64,000 bases of DNA, taken from Amoebophrya sp. A120 (Eukaryota > Sar > Dinophyceae > Syndiniales > Amoebophryaceae). This document shows positions 21,571-34,000 of this stretch, piece by piece. Position 1 is the stretch's first letter; each line of letters opens with the position of its first letter. The translations under genes and the position numbers were made by a program. The notes under the pieces are model-generated. The model searched no databases. It was given only the letters and a program-made list of their open reading frames with translations, and was not told the DNA's origin. Location of the stretch: positions 1,518,784 to 1,582,783 of the forward strand of contig CAJINV010000004.1 of the NCBI GenBank assembly GCA_905178155.1, in the 5' to 3' direction.

Positions 21571-22026
21571 GGCATTCGGAAGAAAAAAACGTTGCGCACT
21601 AATTAGGCAGATAAAAAAGTCACCACAAAAAAGGTCGGCTTTGCCGAGCCGAAATAGCATTCTGCGGGCTCCTGCATCTTGACAAATATCTTTAGTTTGT
21701 GTATTGTTCTTGGACTACAAGACTTACTTACAAAGTACAGCTTCCTGGCTGCCAAAGTATGTACAAATAGAGCAGTTTGTCTACCGAGTTTCGCAGTGTC
21801 CCGACCCCGACGATAGTAGAGAAGTGTTTTGTAGCTTTTCGATCTTCTATCTTTTCTTTAAAGTTCAACATTGCGGTGCAGAAAGCGTGTGAAGGTAGAG
21901 ACAATTACAAGCACTAACGTACTTCTTACGGAAGTAGGTCACAGAGAAGAAGCTTACTTACGCATTTATTACTCTGAAGCCCTGACGAATTAGAAATAAA
22001 ATGAGGCGAAGGTTAGAACAAAAATT

Positions 22027-25000
22027 ATGTCGCAGCTTTTCTACCCTAGTAATGTCATTGCCTCGTGGAAGAGCCAGGAACGGTTGAGGACAAGGTCGTC
22101 GGAGGAAGCATCAAGGCATCTGCGTCAATCCGGATCACAATTCGTCCGAAAAACGCCGAGAACGATGTTGGATCGTACCGTTCGTGGGCATGCTCTTGTA
22201 ACAGCGGCAGCGCTCTTTTTGTTCACGGCTCATCGTCAACATGGAATTGCCCAAGCCGTTACAAACTGTGCCGCAGTCTCGGACGGCGCTACGGGATTTT
22301 TCTGGGATGATGCGAGCTGCAACACTGCATTGCACCCTGATGAAGGTGTAGTGAATGATGAAGCAACATGCATCAACACTAAGGACGATACCAGCCCTGG
22401 AGATTGTGGTCATGCTGGCACATGCTGCCGCGTGGTAACACAATTGTTATCAATTGTAAATATGTTTGGGTCTGGAAGTTTGCAAGACCTATGACGCTAG
22501 CTTGCTTGCTTGACAGGAGAGAGAAATCTGTCGTGCGTGATCTTGTGCTACAGGGTGATCCTTGAAAGAGCTCACTTTTCTCATTACCAAAAAACGCTAA
22601 AAGAATTGCACTTCATTTGTTTGTCGTCGTCGTGCGAAAGGGCACGCTTGACGTATTTGCTCAGCAACTTGTCATGCCTGTTCGCCCCTTATTGGAGGTT
22701 GCTCAACATCCGCGCACGAGCGTCACAATCTTCCCAATAGCCCCGACATGATATTTGCAGTTGATAATTATGTGGTAGCTTCACGTCGTGTCCTGTAAAC
22801 TCGAATCCTATCATGGTGACCAGCAGCTACCCGCCGGCTTTGGACAGCAAACTTGTGGACGATTGCACCGATGTGTCTAGCGACACCACCTTTTGTACCC
22901 AGGAGTTGTGCTGCACAGCAGCAGGTGTGTCTCAAGATTCTTCGGATACCAGCTGCGGGGCCTTCTGCGGCGAGCTGAAGGATGCAAATGGAGTGGCTAT
23001 CGGTGTCTCCACCCACGCGACACTGAGTCAGAAACTATGCAAGAGGTGGACCCTTAACCAGGGATATTGGTGCAGTATGCAACACTGTCGGTGCGAGTGC
23101 AACGCCGGCGCGGGGTACCACCTGGTTACAGATAACGGCCTGTATTCCGTTGCTCGAGACTTGCGCACGGACTGCATAAAGCCGACGTGTTTGAAGCATG
23201 GTGGCGCCCTGGACGGTTCAGAGGCCACTGCGAACTCATTTTGTACCGGCAGTTCTTATTCCCCAAAAGACAGCTTGAGCACAATCGAGTGTCAAAACAG
23301 TCGCTGCACAGAAGAGGAGTGTTGCAAGCCGCGGACGTGTGGCAATACCGATGGAGGAAATGCGGTTTACTCGCCGTGTCCCTCAGGCTCCGCACTCAGA
23401 GCCGGCCCGGCTTATCGTGAGATACATTCTCCCCTGCCCATACTCAAGATGGATGAAATTTCCGATGCCGCTGTGTGGCCACAATGCATATTTTCGAAAA
23501 AGGCGAAAAAGCGACACACCTTACGCTCACTCTGTAGGCCATTGGACCGTAGAGCTACGTAGAACTACGTCGCACTTCGTCGAGTAGTGGTGATAGATTG
23601 CGCGCCTCTGCGCTTTCGTTCTTTTTATGGATCCGTTTTTTTGTTTGGTTTTGCGTTTGTTCGTAATGCTTGCATGAAAGAGCTCCCATTGCTGGTGGAG
23701 GCGCCACCCTGGTTGCGGATTTGGGGGGACAAGCTCTTTCATGTCGGAGCACCTGTATGCCGCTGGGAAGGAAGCGCAGCAAGCTTCTTGCTGAATTTGT
23801 CCGAATTGGCGCAGCAGCGGCCAGCTTCGGCTGCTTCTTTCCTGCGTTTTGCCTCCACATGCATAAGGACCTCCAGGGCCGTGCGTCATGTTCGAGCTCA
23901 CGACTTAAGCGCACGCCGCACGTCTGGCCCTCGTGAAGCGGGGGCCCAGACCCATGCTGCGCGTTGTAGCTGCCCGAGCCGCCTTCTCGTTGCGCCTTCT
24001 ATCACCACTCATTTTCCGAAAGGCCTGGACTTTCATGACAAGCGCTGTAGAGTTTACTCGACCCTTCTTTTTTACTGATTTTAGTCGAAGGCCGCGGCCG
24101 CCCGGACGTCCTGCCGGTAGATCACCGATGTCATACCATTCTGCGCAGAATTGCAGCCTTCGATCCTCTTTCATCCTGAGCCAGCGAAGCGTCTACCTGC
24201 TTCCCACGCCTGCACTCTGCCTTGCCTGTGTTCTGGCATGACAGAATGGTTCTTTGCGTACAGAACTCTCGCATCAGAACAGAGTTATGCATTGGAATAT
24301 GGGAGGGGGGATTTTCCATTTTGATATGAAGAACTTCAAGTGCGGCAACGACGGGTATGGAGACCCCTGTGACCAAAACCGCTGCTGCGTGGCTTTGGAA
24401 CCATTGCTATCAACTGCAAACATGTCTGGGTTTGGAAGTTTGCAAGATCTGTGATGCGTGCTCGACAGGAGAGAGAAATCTCGCACGCGTGTTGTGCACC
24501 GGGCGTGTCGATCCCGGAAAAGGAATGAATACACTTTCGAGAAAACGAAAAACGAATTGCTACAGGGGGTGGTCCCTGGTTTGTCGTGGCGCCACGAGTG
24601 GCAGTAACTTTCGGAACGGAATCCCGAAAACTTCTTCGGTCATCATCCGCTAGCACAGATGATCGATTACTACAGGCACTGGCGGCGTGGACATCGTAGC
24701 AGGGTTTCGTTAAGGTAGCTGCCTGTTTTACTGAAAAGTACCTGAGGGGCCAGGCCATGAGGTGCTAGGCGGTCTAGCAGCTCCGGAGCGGTAGGTGGCC
24801 GCGTGCCTGTTCTTCATCCGCGGCGCCAGCGCGCTTCCTTTTTAGGAGTTCGAGTTTCGGTCTCTGATTCCAAGCTCAGGGTGTTTGGGCTGCTGTTTAG
24901 TTGGGCGGTGCACCGCGGTGTTTTGTAGGGTTGCCCGAGTGATTCCTTTGTTTCGTTTGGCAGGCTGCCTTACCCCCTGGCTTCAGGGCTTGTTGGTATC

Positions 25001-28000
25001 GTCCTAATCTGGCCGGGCTTTCTTCCGCATTGTTTGAGCGGCGGCTTTGAAGTCCTTTTACGCGCGAGTTTGTTACTCGGCATTCTAGCGCGCCAGTAGC
25101 GTGGGTTTGATTTCGCAAACGCAACCCAGTTCGTCTCCCAGCACAAATATCACCGAAAAGCTTCTTGAGGCGCGCTGCTACCTGTGGCTCTGCCTCCCTC
25201 CGGCAGGGGTTTAGTTCACACGTTGAGCTGGAGGTTGCTCAATATCCGCACACCAGCACCGCAACCCTCCATTTAACTCCGAGATGTTTGCAGTTGATAA
25301 GCATGTTCCGGTGTAGATGAACAGTCCGTTTGCGGAGCTGGTGAGTCGCTCATCATGGTGCACCCCTGGGATTTCGGCGCTGTCTACAAGAGTTTTGTCG
25401 ATTGCAGTGTGGAGGAAGATATTCGCTTGACGCTGTGCAATGCGAACCCCAGCAAGCCCTACACCTACACGACGGCCTCGCCCTACGGCAAATTGGTCGG
25501 ATGCAGCAGCGCTGCAATCGACTCGCTGTGCAGGGCGGACAAGTGCTGCATGAGTAGTGCAGGCGACGACACTACAACATGTTCCAATTTCTGTGCCGGG
25601 CTGACTGGTTTCAGTAACTCGGAAGCGGACCATGCCGACATGATTTGCAAGGACCGGTACGGAGGTTGGTGCAGTGTCCAGAATTGCCGGTGCGAATGTG
25701 ACACTAGTGCGGGATTATACAAGGTGAAAGATGGAGGGTATTCCGTCGATCCGCATCCGCGACTCGCTACGGACTGCGAGGCGGTAGTACAAACTTGTGC
25801 AACTCAGGTTGCAGATAATTTGTGTACTAGTAAGAATTATCTGCGGAAAGATAACCCGGAGTTGATCAAGTGTGCTGAAGACGCGTGCACTGAACGGGAG
25901 TGTTGCAAACCGACCTGCACAAACAACCAAGTGGTGGACGGCGGTGATCCAGATTTGGCTCTGTATGACTGCACGAGCGCCAATAAGGTTGCGAAGTATC
26001 TCAATGGGGATCTGATGGCCTGCACCAACATCGACGACAGCACTCATTCCTGTGTTGCTAACAATCCGACGAATAATAACCTTTGCTGCATGGAACAAAC
26101 CTGTGATTCGCATACTATTCGAGTCGACGGGACCACTCTCACTTATGACGATTTCCCGTGTCCGATTCATCCAATAGCTACATCACTGAAGACGGCCACC
26201 CCGCCGCCGATCACCTGCGCTTCCGCTAACGGTGGTTGCGACGCCGCGACCTTCTGCGACGGACCGACTGTCTGCAGCGATCACGAATGTACTAGCGTCG
26301 GCAAAGTTGTTTCGCAAGGAAGCTGGGACAAGAATTGCGCGCTCGCAGATGCAGCTGGTACAAATCAAGACTGCGAAACAACCTGCTGCACTTCCACCAC
26401 GTGTGCAAGCGACGCCAGCCTCTGCGATGCGCAAGGTTTCGACTTGTACCCCCGGGAAGACGCCGCCAGCATCGGCTGCGACGATGGCGTATCCACTGCA
26501 AATGGAAATCAGTCCTCTGGAGGGTCTAGAATAAAGTTCTGAGGCTGGTAGGTTGGAGAAGCAATCTTCACGACGAGGACGCCTTCATTGACGGACAAGC
26601 ATGACAAATAAATTTTTGAGGTGCTAGGCGTCGGCCAATCTGCATGACGAAAAGCGGTTCATCTGCATGACAGAAACGCGCGGCGTGTCGGTAACGTGCC
26701 TGAAGACAGCCTTGATGAGATTTGCGCCCCTTACATTCTTTCCCCAGACCCTGAAATATTTGCAATCCATATCACGGGTGCACACGGGCTTTGTGCTGCC
26801 GTGGGGCTTACTGCGGGGCGTGCCCACACGGCTTCGAGGGGGCGTGCACAAGTGACCTGATCGGCTTGCCCAACTGCCAGAGTTGTTACGATGGCTATCA
26901 TAGAGTCGCGACCCCAGGACATGCAGGCTCATACAGCTGCCACCCGAACGTGTGCCTTTGTAGCTATGGCACCCCCGACACCGGCACCGACTGCGTGACT
27001 GATTCGGTTCTTACGAGCTGCAAGCTAGGCAGTTGCTACGCCGGTTACAACATGGTGATTAATGCGAACAATCGGCGCGAATGTGTTCCGAACGAACTGT
27101 GCAAGAACGGTTTTGACGCGGAGTCCGAAGTATCAAATGCAAGAAATATGTTGTTCGGGTCTGGAAGACTGCAGAAAATGTATGTCATGCATCTTCTGGA
27201 ACACAAGATGGATGAGCTGGAATTCGGCATGAGAAACTCGCAGCTCTTTACGTACCAAGAAGTGGTCAGCTTTAGCCCCCCCAGAGTCTGCATCACTTCA
27301 GAGGACCCACACATATTTGCAATGCATACGAAGTGCAGTGTCCGGCGGGCACGTCAGTCGTGGCGGGCCCCGCGGCCGAGCTGTTGCGGTGCACTGCAGC
27401 AGTGTGCACCCGTATGACAGTGCACAACCCCCCCTGCCCCTCATTGGTCATGCACATTGCCAAATCCAGTTGCTGTCTTCGCCTTGTGGCACTGTTTGCA
27501 TGACAGATTCTGAAAACCCAAAGAGTACTACACTCGGCGCATGAACTTGTCATGCACAACCTCCACGTGTGGTGCTTATGCTGGTGTTTCTATTGCTGTT
27601 CATCTTCATGCAATACAAATGAGGCGGAGGGAAAGTGCACTCTCATAGCCCTCGCCGACGATGCCGCTACCTGCTGTGTCAGCGATTTGACCACTTCCTG
27701 CGCCGTACCCTGAGTGAAAACTACGTCGCCACCCCAGACCAATAGGGTTGTAGTCTCCTCTGTTGAACCCCAGACCAATAGTGACTCCTCTGTTGAACCA
27801 ATAGGGTTGTAGTCTCGCGAGATCTTCTCGTGAATAAATTGTAAATTGTAAATTGTACTTCTCATGCACATTTGCATCTACAGGAACATGAAGATGAACA
27901 TTTGTACTTAAAATGCTCATTCCCATGAGAAGCGTTTCTAATCGTGTTTTGGCCTGTGTATTTCAAAAGGAGTGTAAAAAGGCGAAGCAGACGGCGATGG

Positions 28001-31000
28001 TTATGTGATGCGGCTCTCCCTGTCCTTGTGTTGCCGGGGTCCCATGAACTTTGCCTTGTGTTGCACAGGTTCTATTCTGGATTTGTCTTGCACAGGTCCC
28101 AAGAGCTTGACACTGGGGTGACGACGTTTTTGCACAGGATACGCCGCCGCGGCCGCTAAGGACGAAATCACCTGCCCGGATCTGAACGGTGCGGCGCGCG
28201 TCATCGACTTTTCGGCCGTGTGCGGCGGCGCCACCTGCACGCCTAGCGAGTGCTGCGTCACCGCGCCAATGTGCGCGACGCTGACCTGCCCCGACGCGAA
28301 GTCGCTGAGTCGCGGCGCGGACGTGAGTTGTGCGCGGGTATCGGGGTGTGAGGTTCCGGAATGCTGTATAAAAATGAAAAAATCCCCCCTCCCCATACTC
28401 AAAGTCGGAATTTGTGTAAAAGGATGATTTCTTCTGATCACAAATCCAGTTGTGATGCTGGTAGGGAAGGGATGCGGACTGTAGTTCTGCCTGGCACGGG
28501 CAAGCCTCCCTCTCCAGCATGATAGGAACCAACTGGATTGCCCAGAACAGCATGACAAACAAAGTGCCTGAAAATAGGCCGCGCGTGTGTCTTTTTGTCT
28601 TCCAGCAATACAAGTGTATCTCTGTACACAAGCACAACTCGCGCATCAGAATAAGTCTCCTTTTGATATTATGGGAAAAGGGGATTTTTCCTGACAATAT
28701 GCTGCGTGGTTGCCTCGGAGCCGTTCCGTTCGGTGACAACGTTGTCCATGGACCTGCCCGTATCCAGATGATGAAAAGTGCCCGTATCCCAGAAGTGGAG
28801 AAAATTTCTGATGCATAAGTTTTGCAAATGAAAAACTTTACTGGTCCAGAGTCGAGACTTTCGGAAGCATGTTTCTTCACATGACAAATGTTGTAGCCGC
28901 TAGGCTGCATGCAGAATTTGTGCTGCTGGAAGTTGATGCAGGATGCGGAGAGCGTTTCCATCGGGAACTTTTGGACATGCAAGTAGCGCCCTCCCTCTCT
29001 GGGATACGGGCGCTTTTCCCTTCGATAGCCCGCCGATGCGGACTACACGGACGAGGAGCTGTTGGACACACTGGGTCCCATATCCTGTGTAAAGACGTCC
29101 CCGCTTCATACCTGTCATGCAAATCTGCATGCCTAGGCCTACTTACTTCTACAAAAGAAAACAGTGCTGCTCATGCACAGCGGCCCCGTGAGAAGCAGTT
29201 TTCAGATGTGTTTTGGCATTTGTCATGCTAGAACCACAAGGACAATCTGCTGATCGATTGTCGATGTAGCTGCACTAGCTATTAAACACGACTACACTTC
29301 TACGAGCCGAATTTATTTGTTCTACGCAACATCACACAATAAACAAGCTTATGGGTAGTTTATTGTGCAGCTGCACCGTGTTCGTGAAGATCTTCTTGAC
29401 TTTGGGGCGGGGACGTTTTTGCTCAGAATACCTCAGCGTGAAAAGCGGCCTCGGTATCCCACGAAAAAAGTGTTACAGTTACACACTTGTAGTGAATTCA
29501 GCAACACAAATTTCTCTCCATGAGAGAGAAAACTTGTAATGCAGAAATCCTTCGAGAAAACTAAAACACCTATTAAACGAGGCTCCTATAATGCATATCC
29601 GGCATGACAGTACTTGTCTGTCTTGCTGGGCCTGCATAGACTATGTGTGTAACTGTAACACTTTTTTCTTGCGATACTCGAGCAGAGCATCCTTGCCGGC
29701 GCCCCGGCGGGTTCCGTGGTAGAGGTTGAGATCATTTCGATCACCTTCGAGAATTCCCGCCGCCGCACGCAGCTGGAAGACCCGCGCTCTGAACGCAGAG
29801 CGATGGAAGGCGCCATTGCGGGAGACGGAGATGCTGTTGAATCTGCGACCACGAAGCGGGAGAACACAAGGGACAAGCGCCGATATCAAACAAGAAAGTT
29901 CGTCACGATCACTCATGCGCATTTTTGCAATACAAAACTTTCGTTTTAGAAAAGTTTTCGGGTTGCGCCATAAAATTAATTAAATAAGTTTGAAGAATGA
30001 AACTAAATAGATTAGCTAAATACGAAAATAGATAGCCATAGACTATATATTGGTGCTTAGCATAGAGCATTGCTCATCATTATTATGATGAGCCGCGTGC
30101 TTCTTTCTTTTTGTCCTCCGTTGCGAAGACTTGGCCAGGTGATCACCTCCATCAGCGAAAGGCGGCCGCGCGTGATCGTCGTCCGCTGACGAAGATCACC
30201 GGGGTCGACAGTTTCGCGGCCGTTCCGTAGAATTGGCCAGGTGATCGCCATCAGCGAAAGACGTCCGCGATTGGTCGTCGTCAGCTGGAGACGATCAACA
30301 TGCTCGACAGTTTCGCGACCATTCCGGAGAATTGGCCAGGTGATCGCCATCAGCGAAAGACGTCCGCGATTGGTCGTCGTCAGCTGGAGACGATCAAGAT
30401 GGCCGACAGTTTCGCGATCATTCCGTAGAATTGGCCAGGTGATCACCATCAGCGAAAGACATCCGCGCCTGGTCGTCGTCAGCTGGAGACGATCATCATG
30501 GTCGACAGTTTCGCGACCATTCCGTAGAATTGGCCAGGTGATCACCATCAGCGAAAGACGTCCGCGCTTGGTCGTCGTCAGCTGGAGACGATCATCGGGG
30601 TCGGCAGTTTCGCGGCCGTTCCGTAGAATTGGCCAGGTGATCACCTCCATCAGCGAAAGACGTCCGCGATTGGGCGTCGTCAGCTGGAGATGATCATCGG
30701 GGTCGACAGTTTCGCGATCACTCCGTAGAATTGGCCAGGTGATCACCATCAGCGAAAGGCGTCCGCGACTGGTCGCCGTCAGCTGGAGACGATCATCACG
30801 GTCGACAGTTTCGCGACCATTTCGCAGAATTGGCCAGGTGATCACCATCAGCGAAAGACGTCCGCGATTGGTCGTCGTCAGTTGGCGACGATCATCATGG
30901 TCGACAGTTTCGCGACCATCCTGTAGAGCTGGGCAGGTGATCACCATCAGCGAAAGACGTCCGCGATTGGTCGTCGTCAGCTGGCGACGATCATCGGGGT

Positions 31001-34000
31001 CGACAGTTTCGCGATCATTCCGGAGAATTGGCCAGGTGATCACCATCAACGAAAGACGTCCGCGCCTGGTCGTCGTCAGCTTGCTGGCGACGATCATCAT
31101 GGTCGACAGTTTCGCGACAATTCCGTAGAACTGGCCAGGTGGTCGCCATCAGCGAAAGACGTCCGCGATTGGTCGTCGTCAGCTGGAGACGATCAGCATG
31201 GTCGACCGTTTCGCGACCATTCCGCAGAATTGGCCAGGTGATCCCCATCAGCGAAAGACGTTCGCGACTGGTCGTCGTCAGCTGGAGACGATCATCATGT
31301 TCGACAGTTTCGCGACAATTCCGTAGAATTGGCCAGGTGATCACCATCAGCGAAAGACGTCCGCGACTGGTCGTCGTCAGCTGGAGACGGTCATCGGGGT
31401 CGACAGTTTCGCGATCATTCCGTAGAATTGGCCAGGTGATCACCATCGGCGAAAGACGTTCGCGACTGGTCGTCGTCAGCTGGAGACGATCACCATGGTC
31501 GGCAGTTTCGCGACCATTCCGTAGAATTGGCCAGGTGATCACCATCAGCGAAAGACGCCCGCGATTGGTCGCCGTCAGCTGGAGACGATCATCGGGGACG
31601 ACAGTTTCGCGATCATTCCGTAGAATTGGCCAGGTGATCACCATCAGCGAAAGGCGCGCGCGAGTGCCGGCCGGGCCGGCGGGCTTGCGGCTGCGCGCTG
31701 GCTTCCTTCCCGGAAAAAGAAGGCCGCCGGGCGTTTCCGGGCCTCCTACGTCCGTAGAACGCCCGGAAACGGTGGCGGGCAGGCAGCGTCTGGCCGGGTG
31801 CGGGGGCTGCCCGCGAAATTGTCGCCCGGCGATTTTGCCGAAAAAGTTCGCCGCGACGAAGATCGCCGGGCGGGCTGCGCGCCAAAGTTCTAGGGGGCGG
31901 CTGCGAAACTGCCGCCCGGCAAAGATTGGCCCGGCTTTTTGTTCGGTCGGCCCCGCCTGTACTTGGCGCGCCCGGAAAAAGACGGCCGCCGGGCGTTTCC
32001 GGGCTCTCTACGCCCGTAGAACGCCCGGAAACGGCGAAACGCTGCCCGTCGCCCAGATTTGTTGCTGAATTCCTTGGGCGGCACGGAAGCGTCGCCGACA
32101 AGGCTCGCCGTGCCATCGGGGGCGCCCTGTGGTAAATTTCCCGCGCCAAAGGTTTTGCGGGCAATCTTGAGACGATGACGACCATGCCGGATCATCTTCA
32201 GCCGATGACGACCACGCCGGAGCATCTTCAGCTGATGACGACCATGCCGGACCGCCTTCAATGGATGAGGACCATGCCGGATCGTCTTCAGCTGATGCCG
32301 ACCATGCCGGATCCTCTTCGGCTGATGATGACCATGCCGGACCGGTTTGCATTTAATGGCGATCACCTGGCCAGTCATCAGTTTCTATTTGATGGCGATC
32401 ATCAATTTCATCACGTGACCCGAAAACATCTAAAAGTGATGAGTTGTTGCATTTAGTTTCATTCTTTTTAATTATTTAATTAATTTTATGGTGTGACCCG
32501 AAACTTTTTCTCACTCAAATTTTCTGTCATGCGTAAAAATGCATCACAGCCAAACTTCATAAGGGATTTCCCTAGTGTTTCTGCAATACAAGGAAAAGTT
32601 GTGACGCTAAAAAAATTTGTAATGCAAAACGTGCAAGCTAGCGACTGTGACAAACTTTTTTCTTTCCATAGCCGACGAGCGTCAGCTAGTACAACCACGT
32701 CTGATGTGCTTGTGGACTTCACTTATGGATTGCAAATATGTCTGGTTCTGGATAAGTGCAAGATTTGTTATATGCTTGTCTGGCATGCCTTTGGTGAATC
32801 TGAGCACTGTGATGCACAGGCACGAACAGCCCCTCTGGACTGCCATGCGAAAATGCCATCGATCTGCCATGCGGAATACGCAACACATTAGCAGCTCAAA
32901 AATTTGTCATCCGTGCGCTTGGTTGCCTAAACAGTATTCAAGGGTGCCCATCAATCGCACCGTTGCATTACAAGTTCCCCGTTCGTCCAGCAGCAGACAT
33001 GTTTGCAGTGGACTTCAGTGTCACGGGCGGACAGTCCGAGTCCGGGGAGGACCTTCCTGTCCAGTATCGTAAGGAAAGATCCCCCCACCCCATACCCCAG
33101 AGGAAATCTTGTGATGCAGATTTGTGCTCACAAATCAGTTCTTTTGACTTGCAGGAAGGCAACAGGTGGCGCAGAGGCTTCCGGCTCAGCAGTAGGCAAG
33201 CGATTTGGCATGCTCATGCTGCGGTGCCTAGACGAGGGTGCTTAGCCATTTGCGATGCTAGACAAATAGAATCAAACGCCCCTGCCCGGGCTAAAGATCA
33301 TCTGGCCGCAATGCCTTACTGCAAGACAGTGACAGAGCGCGCTTATTTGTGCACACACGACACACCCAGACCCAACATGAGAAACTTCGTTATGGTATGC
33401 TGGGGAGGGGGGATTCGTTTTCCTTTTGATACCAGGGAGCTGGTAACAAGCCTGGGCGCTGCCGATCTCCAGGCTGCGATTGGGGACGCAATCGAGGCGA
33501 ACGCAGCGACGCTGCCCGCAGGCGTGGGCGTGGCCGACGTGGTTAGCGCACCCGCGCCGCAGAGCGAGACCCGCACTCCCGCGTCGTATCAAATGTACTT
33601 GAAAATGTCTGGGTCTGGATGAGTCATGTTGTTTTTGCATGACACAGAAGGTCTGGCATGGAAGCTCTAGCATTACAGGTTTCGAGAAGTAGCTTCCGCA
33701 ATGCCGAATCCGCATGACAAATCCGCCACTTTGGTGACAGAAAGTGGGCAGCGCTTTCTACCCAGCATGCATGAGAGATTTTTCTGTGTTCTGAAATGCG
33801 CATCACAAGTTTGTATTCTTCCAAACCCAGACACTTTTGCATTTGATACGTCGGGCAACGCACCCAGTACCACGCGAACCACCGGCACGAATGCCGACGA
33901 AGACGAGGAAACCATCGTACTAATCTTTGTTCTCGTGGGCGCCGTTTTGCTCGTGACCTTCCTGTTCGCGATGGCGGTGTGGCGCCACAAGAAGCAGGAG

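Larger units (their letters stand above)
29949..32515. mobile_element. TIR element nested in the composite introner
   Basis: Left end 29949-30015 and right end about 32445-32515 are inverted copies. Shared parts include AAAGTTTTCGGGTTGCGCC / TGTGACCCGAAACTTTTT, CATAAAATTAATTAAATAAG / TTATTTAATTAATTTTATGG and AAGAATGAAACTAAAT / ATTTAGTTTCATTCTT. It encodes no recognisable protein: the open frames across the minisatellite follow its period in both strands. The interior is two minisatellites plus GC-rich sequence with inverted repeats. Confidence 0.8.
29884..32670. mobile_element. 2.8-kb composite introner in gene C, absent from gene B
   Basis: 2787 bp with IE4-type ends (AAGTTCGTCAC near the 5' end, GTGACAAACTT near the 3' end) and a perfect TSD GCCGA. 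Gene B is uninterrupted at 15946-15960 (AAGCGTCGACGAGCG). Removal with one TSD gives KRRRASAS, identical to gene B. It holds a nested TIR element (29949-32515) with minisatellites. Confidence 0.92.

Noticed and set aside
24897-25124. Minus-strand 75-codon open frame
   Set aside because: Lies inside a long introner, has no homologue in the window and no signals.
30057-31644. Long open frames on both strands (up to 347 codons) across the minisatellite
   Set aside because: Open only because the 99-bp period is a multiple of 3. All frames are repetitive, on both strands, and the region lies inside an introner absent from the paralogue.
30130-31665. CRISPR-like array
   Set aside because: The repeat unit is continuous with no unique spacers, and the host is eukaryotic.
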